From Bacillota bacterium (GTDB taxonomy: Bacteria; Bacillota; Dethiobacteria; DTU022), in assembly GCA_012510325.1 (NCBI GenBank), contig JAAZIG010000049.1:1-9896 (forward strand): a DNA stretch of 9,896 nucleotides. The letters run 5' to 3'. Within the stretch, counting starts at the first letter, position 1; each line of letters opens with the position of its first letter. Position numbers and translations under genes: made by a program. The notes beneath the pieces were generated by a model that saw only the letters and a list, made by a program, of their open reading frames with translations, was not told the DNA's origin and did no database searches. Below, in pieces: positions 1 through 6,621 of the stretch.

Positions 1-2
1 GG

Positions 3-182
3 GTCGCCTTCAAACCGACCCCGTCCATCGGGCTGCCTCAGCAAACGGTCAGCCTGTCGCGCCTTGAACCGGAGACCATCGTCATCGGGGGGCGGCACGA
101 CCCCTGCATCGCCCACCGGGCGGTGCCTGTTGTCGAAGCGGTAACCGCTGTCGTCGCTCTCGATCTGATACTGGAGGGATAA
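3..182 (+). CDS. aroC: Chorismate synthase, C-terminal 59 residues (partial)
   Basis: The gene enters from outside the window, so only the last 59 codons and the TAA stop are visible. Chorismate synthase removes phosphate from 5-enolpyruvylshikimate 3-phosphate to give chorismate, using reduced FMN, as the last step of the shikimate pathway. The visible segment carries the family's C-terminal signature: a FKPTPSI stretch near the start and GGRHDPCIAHRAVPVVEA, which matches the conserved RHDPC-x-A-x-RAVPV-x-EAM block. The frame is open from the first base to position 182. The ribosome site of pheA (GGAGGG, 173-178) lies inside the last codons and the stop, so the two genes are surely co-transcribed and probably translationally coupled. 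The identification is safe from this block alone, but nothing can be said about the N-terminal part. Confidence 0.9.
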   Translation, partial: VAFKPTPSIGLPQQTVSLSRLEPETIVIGGRHDPCIAHRAVPVVEAVTAVVALDLILEG

Positions 183-185
183 ACC

Positions 186-1322
186 ATGGAATTGAGTGAA
201 CTGAGAAAGAAAATTGATGGTGTCGATGAAGAGATGCTGCAGCTTTTCTTGCAGCGGATGCAGTTTTCCGAAGAGATCGGCCGGCATAAGGCCGACAAGG
301 ATCTTCCCCTTCTCAACCGGGCTCGCGAGAGGGAGATCCTGTCGGAGATGACCGCAAAATCAGGGGCGCTGGAAAAATACACCCACTACTTCTTCGAGAT
401 GTTGCTGTCGCTCTCCCGGGCGCGTCAGATCGAGCTCAGCGCCGGCGGATCGAAAATCCGCGCGCAGATCGAGGCGGCGCTCGCCGGGGCGGAAGAGCTT
501 TTTCCGCAGAGCGGGACTGTCGCCTGCCAGGGTATCGAGGGATCGTACTCGCAGGCCGCCTGTGATCGGCTGTTGCCGCGCGGTCATATCGTCTATCTGA
601 AAACCGTGGAGGCGGTCTTCGATGCCGTCGCCTCGGGGCTTTGCCAATTCGGGGTGCTCCCCATCGAGAACAGCACCTACGGCTCCGTCCGGGCCAATTA
701 CGACCTCCTGCAGCAGAAACGCGCCGCGGTCATCCGCAGCACCCGGCTCTGCATCCGCCACGAGCTCCTGGCCAAACCGGGTACCGTCCTGGCTGAAATC
801 AATGCGATCTACTCCCATGAGCAGGCCCTCGGCCAGTGCAGCCGCTACCTGAGCTCTCTTCCCGGAGTGCAGTTGATCCCCTGCGGCAACACCGCGGTGG
901 CGGCAAAGATGGTGGCGGATTCGGGCAATCCTCACGCAGCGGCGATATCTTCACATTCCTGCGCTGCGCTGTACGGCCTTGAAGTGATCGCGGCAGATAT
1001 TCAGGACAGCGACAACAACTATACCCGCTTTATCTGCATCGCCAAGGAGCAGGCGATCTACGCCGGGGCCAACAAGATCAGCCTCATCGTCGCCTGCGAC
1101 AACAGGCCCGGTGCCCTTTACGAAATTCTCTCCCGCTTCTCCGCCCTGGGGATAAACATGAGCAAGCTGGAGAGCTGCCCCGTTACGGGCGGTAACTTTG
1201 AATTCATCTTCTTCATCGAGCTCGATGCCTCCGTCAGGGAGCCTGCCGTCCTGGCGATGTTGGAAGATCTGGAACGCAGTTACGAAAATTTTGTTTTCCT
1301 GGGCAACTATGCGGAGGTGTAG
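186..1322 (+). CDS. pheA: Bifunctional chorismate mutase / prephenate dehydratase (P-protein)
   Basis: This 378-residue cytoplasmic enzyme converts chorismate to prephenate and then to phenylpyruvate, the committed branch to phenylalanine. The order is an AroQ-type chorismate mutase (about 1-85; R7, R24, K35, R47-E48 and Q81 fit the active-site pattern, with N44 where E. coli has D48), prephenate dehydratase (about 110-285; GVLPIENSTYGSV at 156-168 and the catalytic NYTRF at 278-282), and an ACT regulatory domain (about 296-375; RPGALYEIL at 308-315). The ACT phenylalanine-binding ESRP motif reads ESCP (329-332). The ATG at 186 has GGAGGG 7 bases upstream, and the gene lies 3 bases after aroC. 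The length is normal for the mutase-dehydratase-ACT fusion. Feedback inhibition by phenylalanine is expected from the ACT domain but may be changed by the Arg-to-Cys replacement. Confidence 0.95.
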   Translation: MELSELRKKIDGVDEEMLQLFLQRMQFSEEIGRHKADKDLPLLNRAREREILSEMTAKSGALEKYTHYFFEMLLSLSRARQIELSAGGSKIRAQIEAALAGAEELFPQSGTVACQGIEGSYSQAACDRLLPRGHIVYLKTVEAVFDAVASGLCQFGVLPIENSTYGSVRANYDLLQQKRAAVIRSTRLCIRHELLAKPGTVLAEINAIYSHEQALGQCSRYLSSLPGVQLIPCGNTAVAAKMVADSGNPHAAAISSHSCAALYGLEVIAADIQDSDNNYTRFICIAKEQAIYAGANKISLIVACDNRPGALYEILSRFSALGINMSKLESCPVTGGNFEFIFFIELDASVREPAVLAMLEDLERSYENFVFLGNYAEV

Positions 1323-1323
1323 G

Positions 1324-2568
1324 ATGGGCAAAAAAATCTATGGCCTCATCGGCCGCAAGCTCACACACAGTTTTTCCGTGCCGGTGCACCGGGAACTGGG
1401 TAACAGCGCCTACCGCCTCATCGGGCTCGAACCGGAAGCGCTGGCCGCATTTTTAAGCCGGGGGGATCTCGGCGGGCTGAATGTGACCATCCCCTACAAG
1501 CGGACAGTGATGGAGTTTTGCGACCGCCTCTCCCCGGTAGCACATGAGAGCGGCAGCGTGAACACCTTGGTGCCCGCCAGCTCCGGGGCCCTGGTCGGGT
1601 ACAACACCGATGCGTACGGGCTTGATTATATGGTTCGGCGCGCCGGTATCTCGTTAAGGGGGGCAAAGGTGCTCATCTTTGGCAGCGGCGGTGCTTCGCT
1701 GACGGCGCAATATCTCGCCCGCCGGAGCGGTGCCCGGGAGGTGGTGGTGATCTCCCGCAGCGGCCGGGAGAACTACGGGAACCTCTCCCGCCACCGCGAC
1801 GCCGGGGTGCTGCTCAATGCCACCCCCGTGGGTATGTACCCCCACAACGGCGCCGTTGTGGCTGACATTTCGCTCTTCAACCGCTTGAGCGGGGTCCTTG
1901 ATCTGGTCTACAATCCCCGCCGCACTGCACTCATCATGCAGGCGGAGAGGCTGAAGCTCCCCTGCTCCGACGGACTGCCGATGCTGGTGGCGCAGGCCAA
2001 GGCCGCTGCGGAACTTTTCTTCGGCACCGCGATCGCCGGGGGGGAGGTGGAGCGGATTATCGGGCAGATGCGCCGCGAGCTGACCAATATCGTGCTCATC
2101 GGAATGCCCGGTTGCGGCAAAAGCACCGTCGGCCAGGCCCTTTCCCGCCTGAGCGGGCGTGCGGTGATCGATCTGGACGAGGTTATCGTCAGGGAGGCCG
2201 GCCTTTCCATCCCGGAGATCTTTGCCGCCTCCGGGGAAACGGCTTTCCGCCGTCTCGAGCGCGAGGCCGCCGCGGCGGCGGGCAAAGAGTGCGGCAAGCT
2301 CATCGTCACCGGCGGCGGAGTAGTCAAGGACGAGCGGAACTACCCCTCTCTCCGCCAGAACGGGCGGCTCTATCACCTCCGGCGCGATCCCGCTCTGCTC
2401 GCTCGCGCCGGGCGCCCTCTTTCAGAGAAGGGCGATCTCGCGGCGATGGCCCGGGAACGGCTGCCGCACTACGAGCGCTTTCGCGATGCCGTCATCGACA
2501 ACAAGGGCACCCCCGAAGAGGTGGCCGCTCGGATCTGGAGGGATTTCAATGCACATTCTGGTGATTAA
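1324..2568 (+). CDS. Fused shikimate dehydrogenase - shikimate kinase (AroE-AroK)
   Basis: One 414-residue polypeptide joins two consecutive enzymes. Residues 1-240 are AroE (dehydroshikimate + NADPH to shikimate): HSFS shikimate-binding motif at 15-18, NVTIPYK with catalytic K59, NTDAYG with D96, dinucleotide loop GSGGAS at 120-125, NATPVGMYP at 165-173, and a C-terminal MLVAQAKAAAELFFG. The segment between the dinucleotide fold and NATPVGM is short, as in several clostridial AroE proteins. Residues about 254-414 are AroK (ATP-dependent shikimate 3-phosphorylation): Walker A GMPGCGKST at 260-268, DLDE at 283-286, FRR at 308-310, GGG at 330-332 and lid GRPLS at 363-367. The linker is only about 14 residues. 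The start at 1324 has GGAGG 6 bases upstream and sits 1 base after pheA; a longer in-frame opening upstream overlaps pheA and has no family similarity. No stop or frameshift separates the halves. Confidence 0.94.
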   Translation: MGKKIYGLIGRKLTHSFSVPVHRELGNSAYRLIGLEPEALAAFLSRGDLGGLNVTIPYKRTVMEFCDRLSPVAHESGSVNTLVPASSGALVGYNTDAYGLDYMVRRAGISLRGAKVLIFGSGGASLTAQYLARRSGAREVVVISRSGRENYGNLSRHRDAGVLLNATPVGMYPHNGAVVADISLFNRLSGVLDLVYNPRRTALIMQAERLKLPCSDGLPMLVAQAKAAAELFFGTAIAGGEVERIIGQMRRELTNIVLIGMPGCGKSTVGQALSRLSGRAVIDLDEVIVREAGLSIPEIFAASGETAFRRLEREAAAAAGKECGKLIVTGGGVVKDERNYPSLRQNGRLYHLRRDPALLARAGRPLSEKGDLAAMARERLPHYERFRDAVIDNKGTPEEVAARIWRDFNAHSGD

Positions 2569-2995
2569 CGGACCGAACCTCAACCTGTTGGGCCTGCGTG
2601 AACCGGAGCTCTACGGCCGGGCCTCCTACAGCGATCTTGTCGCCATGCTCGAGGCGGAAGCGGAGAGGCTGGGGGTGCAGGTGGAATTCGTTCAGTCGAA
2701 CCACGAGGGCGAACTCATCGATGCGATCCAGAGTGCCTACAAAAGAGTTGATGGGATCATCATCAATCCCGGCGCCTACACCCACACCAGCATCGCCCTC
2801 CTCGATGCCCTCAAGGCTGTTGGCCTGCCTGCGGTGGAGGTTCATCTCACCGATCCCGATACCCGGGAGGAGTTTCGTCGCATCTCCTATATCCGCGCCG
2901 CCTGCCGCGCCACGATCAAGGGGCGCGGTCTGGAGGGCTACCTCGATGCTCTTCGCTTCCTTACCGGAGGAGCGGCAGAGCGGCCGCTTACCTGA
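2549..2995 (+). CDS. aroQ: 3-dehydroquinate dehydratase, type II
   Basis: The 148-residue protein is a type II dehydroquinase, a small dodecamer-forming enzyme that makes 3-dehydroshikimate from 3-dehydroquinate. The family core is all present: INGPNLNLLGLREPELYG at 6-23 (catalytic R17 and Y22), QSNHEGELID at 49-58, IINPGAYTHTS at 71-81 (N73, H79), EVHL at 97-100 (E97, H99) and R106/R110. The usual HLSN following EVH reads HLTD here (99-102). The ATG at 2549 has GGAGGG 6 bases upstream and lies inside the 3' end of the AroE-AroK gene, a 20-base overlap that implies coupled translation. An in-frame upstream start at 2486 would only add residues read out of frame from the kinase. It is the last gene of the aro operon. 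Confidence 0.95.
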   Translation: MHILVINGPNLNLLGLREPELYGRASYSDLVAMLEAEAERLGVQVEFVQSNHEGELIDAIQSAYKRVDGIIINPGAYTHTSIALLDALKAVGLPAVEVHLTDPDTREEFRRISYIRAACRATIKGRGLEGYLDALRFLTGGAAERPLT

Positions 2996-3030
2996 GCGGA
3001 CCGCAGCACCCCCGGTTCCTCCGGCCGACT

Positions 3031-3053
3031 GCGGCTTCACAGCTGCTTTTCCT
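3031..3053 (+). terminator. Probable intrinsic terminator of the aro operon
   Basis: GCGGCT (3031-3036) pairs with AGCTGC (3041-3046) through six pairs, one of them G-U, around a TCAC loop, followed directly by TTTT and a pyrimidine-rich CCTTCT. It lies 36 bases after the aroQ stop. The U-tract is short, so efficiency may be modest. An overlapping larger fold (CCGCAG 3001-3006 with CTGCGG 3029-3034) would compete with it. Confidence 0.5.
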
Positions 3054-3094
3054 TCTGCTCCTCACCACAGCATGCATTTAGGCTTTGCTTTGAT

Positions 3095-3173
3095 GCGGCT
3101 CACCAACTTTCCCCGGGACGGATGCAAGGCCGGATCCGTCCCGGGGGTGCCGAGCAACCCCGCGGGTCACCAA
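3095..3173 (+). repeat. Hairpin of 13 bp flanked by 12-base near-identical direct repeats
   Basis: CCCCGGGACGGAT (3111-3123) and ATCCGTCCCGGGG (3134-3146) form a perfect 13-bp stem with a 10-base loop. It is flanked by GCGGCTCACCAA (3095-3106) and GCGGGTCACCAA (3162-3173), identical at 11 of 12 bases. The G-run at 3143-3147 can also pair with ACCCC at 3156-3160, which would break the end of the long stem, so two exclusive folds are possible. No U-tract follows directly, so this is not a standard terminator. I do not recognise it as a known riboswitch. It could be a dispersed repeat unit or the leader of the following operon. Confidence 0.55.
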
Positions 3174-3175
3174 AC

Positions 3176-3310
3176 CTGACTTTTTAAACTTATTTGTAAT
3201 AATAGCGGGGAGGCTGAAAAAAAGAAGGATAATCAGAACATTTGCCCAATAATAATAATTGTCAATGTTTGCATAGAACGAGCGATCAACCAATCGGGGG
3301 TGTATATTAC
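3176..3310 (+). promoter_or_regulatory. AT-rich leader and possible promoter of the hydrolase-ligase operon
   Basis: Base composition drops sharply to AT-rich just upstream of the operon, as expected of a promoter region. A weak sigma-A-like pair can be proposed: CTGACT at 3176-3181 and ATAATA at 3199-3204 with 17 bases between. A GGGGG ribosome site (3296-3300) sits 10 bases before the TTG start at 3311. The promoter boxes are a low-confidence reading; the AT-rich leader itself is clear. Confidence 0.25.
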
Positions 3311-4195
3311 TTGAAAACATTTTATTTCGGGGAGTGGCCGATCCGGTATCGTCATGCCGGCAAGGGCCCTCCGGTGCTCCTGCTGCACAATGGAGGCACT
3401 TCACATGTAATCTGGCGTGAGATATGGCCCTACCTGGCTGATGATTATGAGCTATTTGCTTTTGATCTGCTGGGCTACGGCGACTCGGCCAAGCCTGAAT
3501 CCGGCTATGAGATCGATCGCTATATCGATTTTCTTATCGAGTTTATCGAGCATCACCGCCTGGCGCCGGTCAGCCTTGTCGGCAACTGTATGGGCAGCGC
3601 CATGTCGCTGGGGTTGGCTGCCCGCCGTCCCCAAATGGTGCGCTCTCTTGTGCTGATGAATCCTCTTACTGAGGCCACATTTTTAGCGGGGATGCTCGGC
3701 TTAACCTTGCGCCTGCGGCAGCGGGCTCCCGGATTTTCCAGGGCGATCTACAGGGTGTTGGGTCGAATCAGAGTCCCGGCTTTGTTCACTCCCCTGGTGC
3801 TCCGCTTTCAGATCGGAGCCCACGGAAAATCACGTAAAGTGCACCGGGATCCGCAAGTCCGCAGCTGTTTCACTGTCCCCGGACTGATGAATTCTCTGCT
3901 GGGGGTGCTGGACGATCTCAGCAATTACGGCTATCTTGATCGCCTTGAACCCGGTGCTGATTTCCCGCCGCTCTGCACGGTCTGGGGGCGGCAGAACAAG
4001 ATTCTTTCACCAAAAGTTGGCCGCAAGCTGAATGAGACCCTGAAGCCGCAGCGGCAGGAGTGGCTTGAAGGATGCGGTCACCTGCTCATGCTGGAGCAGC
4101 CGGAAGAGGTGGCGTTCATTGTCCGGGAATTTTTAGGGGAGGGTGAACATCATGAAAAAAAGATGTTATCTCAAAATAAGGAGGTATTGTCTTGA
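3311..4195 (+). CDS. Alpha/beta hydrolase with Cys nucleophile, OleB-position partner of the ligase
   Basis: The 294-residue protein has the alpha/beta-hydrolase fold signatures: VLLLHNGG at 22-29 (oxyanion region), FDLLGYGDSAKP at 51-62, and the nucleophile elbow GNCMG at 91-95, giving Cys93 as nucleophile. The general base is H257 in GCGHLLMLEQPEE. The usual acid site after strand 7 reads WGRQN (225-229), Asn where Asp is normal; E121 after strand 6 (NPLTE) is an alternative acid. No signal peptide is visible. The TTG at 3311 follows a GGGGG site by 10 bases; an earlier TTG at 3242 lacks one. The stop overlaps the ligase start (TTGA, 4192-4195). In olefin-forming clusters the hydrolase beside OleC is OleB, a beta-lactone decarboxylase with an Asp nucleophile, so this is either a divergent partner or a thioesterase/acyltransferase. 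The exact reaction is unknown. Confidence 0.82.
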   Translation: MKTFYFGEWPIRYRHAGKGPPVLLLHNGGTSHVIWREIWPYLADDYELFAFDLLGYGDSAKPESGYEIDRYIDFLIEFIEHHRLAPVSLVGNCMGSAMSLGLAARRPQMVRSLVLMNPLTEATFLAGMLGLTLRLRQRAPGFSRAIYRVLGRIRVPALFTPLVLRFQIGAHGKSRKVHRDPQVRSCFTVPGLMNSLLGVLDDLSNYGYLDRLEPGADFPPLCTVWGRQNKILSPKVGRKLNETLKPQRQEWLEGCGHLLMLEQPEEVAFIVREFLGEGEHHEKKMLSQNKEVLS

Positions 4196-5925
4196 GTATA
4201 TTTCCAGATGATATCTTCAACCTTGCCGATATCGCCCTTGACGTGGCCCGGAGAGACCCGGAGCGTATCGCGGTAATCGATCTCGACGGCTTCGATTCCA
4301 CAGGGAAACGCCGCTACAGGCGCCACACCTACCGGGAGCTGTCCGCTGATGCCGAAGCCGTTGCCCCCGGGCTCCGGGAAATGGGTATTGCCGAGAGGAC
4401 CCGCGTCGTCTTTATGGCGCCGCCGAGCTACGATTCCTGCGTCATCGGTCTGGCGCTGACCCGCGTGGGGGCAGCGACGGTCTGGATCGATACCGCCGTC
4501 GGCTATCTCAATATAACGGAGCGGCTCGGCCGGGTTGGCATTGAGGCCTTCTTCGGCATCCCCATCGCTCATCTGGGCCGCCTTGTCTTCGGCTGGGGGC
4601 CGCGCACGCTGCGCAAGCTGCTGGTCACCGGAAAACCGGGTTTCCCCGGCGCCCACACCGTCGCTTCGCTTCGCCGGCAGGCGCCGGCCGAGCCGCCGCC
4701 GCCTAAGATCGGCCCCGACGATCCGGCGGCCATCCTCTATACCACCGGGAGCACCGGACCGGCCAAACCGGCACTGTACCTGCAGCGGAATTTCTGCCGG
4801 CTGTTCCGCCAGGCCCACCACAGCTGGCGGTTCCATGAGGATCTGGAGCCTCCCGTCGATATCGCCGTCTTCCCCGCGTTTCTTTTTATCCCCATCAGCG
4901 CGGGAGGGACCATGGTGGTCCCGCCGATCAACTTTGTTACCCAGGGGCCGGCGGATGTTGATCCCAGCGCGCTCCTTGAAGTGATCAACGACTGCGGCGT
5001 TAAATCGATGTTCGGTTCGCCGGTGCTGCTGGAGAATATGGGGCGCCATGCTGTAGAGAAGGGGATCAAAACACCGACGCTAAAGCGCATCGTCGGCGCC
5101 GGCGACGTGATCAAAGCCCCGGCAAAGGAACTGCTCTTGCAGATGATGGATTACAATGGCGAGGTCTTTGCCAACTACGGAGCTACCGAAGCGATGCCCA
5201 CTACTGAAATGTGCGCTCGGGAGACTCTCAACGAGACCTGGGACAAAACCAAGCAGGGTGCCGGCATCTGCGTCGGCCGTCCCCTTCCCGGAGTGGAGCT
5301 GAAGATCGTCACCATAGTCGACGGTCCTGTGGGGACGCTGGCGCAGACTGAAGAGCTCGGACGGGGCGAGATCGGTGAAATTCTGGTCCGGAGCGAACAT
5401 ATCAGTCCGCGCTACTTTAAAGAAGAGGAGAGCACACTGAAAAACAAGATCGCCGATTTGGCAGGGGATCCCTGGCACCGCTACGGCGATACGGGCTATC
5501 TCGACGAAGAGGGCCGTCTGTGGGTCTGCGGGCGTGTCGGCCACCGGGTGAAAAGCCCCTCGGGGCCCCTGTTTCCGCTCGTTTGTGAAGCGATCTTCGA
5601 GACTCATCCGCAGGTGAAGCGCTGCGGCCTCGTCGGCATCCCCGGGAGCAGCGGTGAGCTGCCGGTGGTCTGTATTGAGCTAAAACCGGGAATCCGTCCG
5701 GCCAAACGGGAGGCGCTCCGCAAAGAGCTTCTCAACCTGGGCTCCCAATACGAACCGACCAGAGCGATACAGCACCTTTTATTCAAACAGTCCTTGCCTC
5801 TTGATCCCCGCCACAATTCCAAAATTGAGCGGCCGGCTTTGGCGAAATGGGCCGCCAAACAATTGCGCAAACAGCTGCTGCACTTATCACAACCGATCAT
5901 CAAAACAAAACCGGTGCGTTCATAG
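4192..5925 (+). CDS. oleC: OleC-like AMP-dependent beta-lactone synthetase / fatty acyl ligase family
   Basis: This 577-residue protein belongs to the acyl-adenylate-forming superfamily. Motifs: A3 P-loop TTGSTGPAK at 184-192, A5 YGATE at 329-333, A7 YGDTGYLD at 431-438 (D433), A8 hinge GRLWVCGRVGHRVK at 441-454, and A10 lysine K544 in RHNSKIER. The block FGIPIAHLGRLVFGWG (121-136) and the end DPRHNSKIERPALAKWA are characteristic of OleC, which uses ATP to close 2-alkyl-3-hydroxy acids to beta-lactones, rather than of ordinary acyl-CoA ligases. The start is TTG with AAGGAGG (4178-4184) 7 bases upstream, and the start overlaps the hydrolase stop. The C-terminal tail is basic. No OleA thiolase or OleD reductase is nearby in the window, so the substrate source is unknown. 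Family assignment is strong; function as a true beta-lactone synthetase is inferred. Confidence 0.83.
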   Translation: MSIFPDDIFNLADIALDVARRDPERIAVIDLDGFDSTGKRRYRRHTYRELSADAEAVAPGLREMGIAERTRVVFMAPPSYDSCVIGLALTRVGAATVWIDTAVGYLNITERLGRVGIEAFFGIPIAHLGRLVFGWGPRTLRKLLVTGKPGFPGAHTVASLRRQAPAEPPPPKIGPDDPAAILYTTGSTGPAKPALYLQRNFCRLFRQAHHSWRFHEDLEPPVDIAVFPAFLFIPISAGGTMVVPPINFVTQGPADVDPSALLEVINDCGVKSMFGSPVLLENMGRHAVEKGIKTPTLKRIVGAGDVIKAPAKELLLQMMDYNGEVFANYGATEAMPTTEMCARETLNETWDKTKQGAGICVGRPLPGVELKIVTIVDGPVGTLAQTEELGRGEIGEILVRSEHISPRYFKEEESTLKNKIADLAGDPWHRYGDTGYLDEEGRLWVCGRVGHRVKSPSGPLFPLVCEAIFETHPQVKRCGLVGIPGSSGELPVVCIELKPGIRPAKREALRKELLNLGSQYEPTRAIQHLLFKQSLPLDPRHNSKIERPALAKWAAKQLRKQLLHLSQPIIKTKPVRS

Positions 5926-6092
5926 GCGAAGCCGCCAACCGCCCGGCGGCGGCGGAGCATAGCCTTCCTGCAGGATGGACGGGTAGGCCGCGAGGTGATC
6001 TCCCGAGCAGGATAAGATGCTGTCCAAACAGAAAGATTAACCAAGAGCGCCGCAACAGTAGCTGTTCAGAACAGAAGATGGGAGCGATCCGG

Positions 6093-6404
6093 ATGGCTGT
6101 AGCAGATCTGACCGTTGTCCCCCTGGGTACGGGGAGCACCAGCTTGAGTGCTTTCGTGGCCGCCTGCCAGCGCGAACTGCAGGAGCATGGCCGGGGGCTT
6201 AAATTCGAGCTCACCGCCATGGGAACAATTATCGAAGGCGACCTGGACCTGATATTAACCCTGGCCCGACGCCTGCACGAGGTTCCTTTCAAGCACGGTG
6301 CTGCGCGAGTCAGCACCACGATCCGCATCGATGATCGCCGCGATAAAATCGGCTCCATCGACGGTAAGGTTGAAGCGGTGAAGGAGAAACTGGGCCCTGT
6401 CTGA
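6093..6404 (+). CDS. MTH1187/YqgV family thiamine-binding protein
   Basis: The 103-residue protein is a member of the MTH1187/COG0011 family of small ferredoxin-like-fold proteins, some of which bind thiamine or related pyrimidines and are thought to sense or carry it in the cytoplasm. Recognisable blocks are the N-terminal DLTVVPLGTGSTSLS (5-19), KFELTAMGTIIEGDLD (37-52) and a C-terminal TTIRIDDRRDK (about 75-85), all hallmarks of the family. The ATG at 6093 is preferred because GGGAG (6080-6084) lies 8 bases upstream; the ATG at 6078 has no such site and longer in-frame starts extend into the ligase gene. It follows the ligase by 167 bases. No thiamine gene or TPP riboswitch is seen beside it, so its partner, if any, is unknown. 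Confidence 0.88.
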   Translation: MAVADLTVVPLGTGSTSLSAFVAACQRELQEHGRGLKFELTAMGTIIEGDLDLILTLARRLHEVPFKHGAARVSTTIRIDDRRDKIGSIDGKVEAVKEKLGPV

Positions 6405-6621
6405 CAGGTGCGCTGCGCTATCCGGCGGTGTACGGCGCCGGAGAGACCGCGCCTGGCGCACCGGGATTTGCGGATTTCTACTTTACCATCTTCTCTGCCG
6501 GCGACAACCGCGCACTGTGGAAAACGGCTCGGTTACACTAGCGCCTGGAAGAGGCCAACTCACGCAAATTTTCCGTGCAATGCAGGCGAAGTGACAAATT
6601 TATCTACAAGAGGAGAGACTC

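Noticed and set aside
360..935. Long - strand openings within pheA, aroE-aroK and the ligase gene
   Set aside because: They lie opposite well-identified genes, have Arg/Gly/Ala-rich composition typical of GC-rich antisense frames, and show no recognisable domain.
3085..3185. Known riboswitch (SAM, cyclic-di-GMP, T-box) at the element before the ole-like operon
   Set aside because: Some fragments are superficially similar, but no consensus core of any of these classes could be matched.
3242..3310. N-terminal extension of the hydrolase from a TTG at 3242
   Set aside because: The added residues do not fit the fold and there is no ribosome site, whereas the TTG at 3311 follows a GGGGG site and starts at the first beta strand.
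5847..6092. Long N-terminal extension of the thiamine-binding protein overlapping the ligase gene
   Set aside because: Family members start at the DLTVVPLG strand, and a ribosome site precedes the ATG at 6093.
6386..6541. Protein-like + strand frame after the thiamine-binding gene (contains YPAVYGAGETAPGAPGF and ADFYFTIFSAGDNRALWK)
   Set aside because: It is short, lacks a ribosome site and a good start, and no family was recognised. It could be a relic, but chance is as likely.
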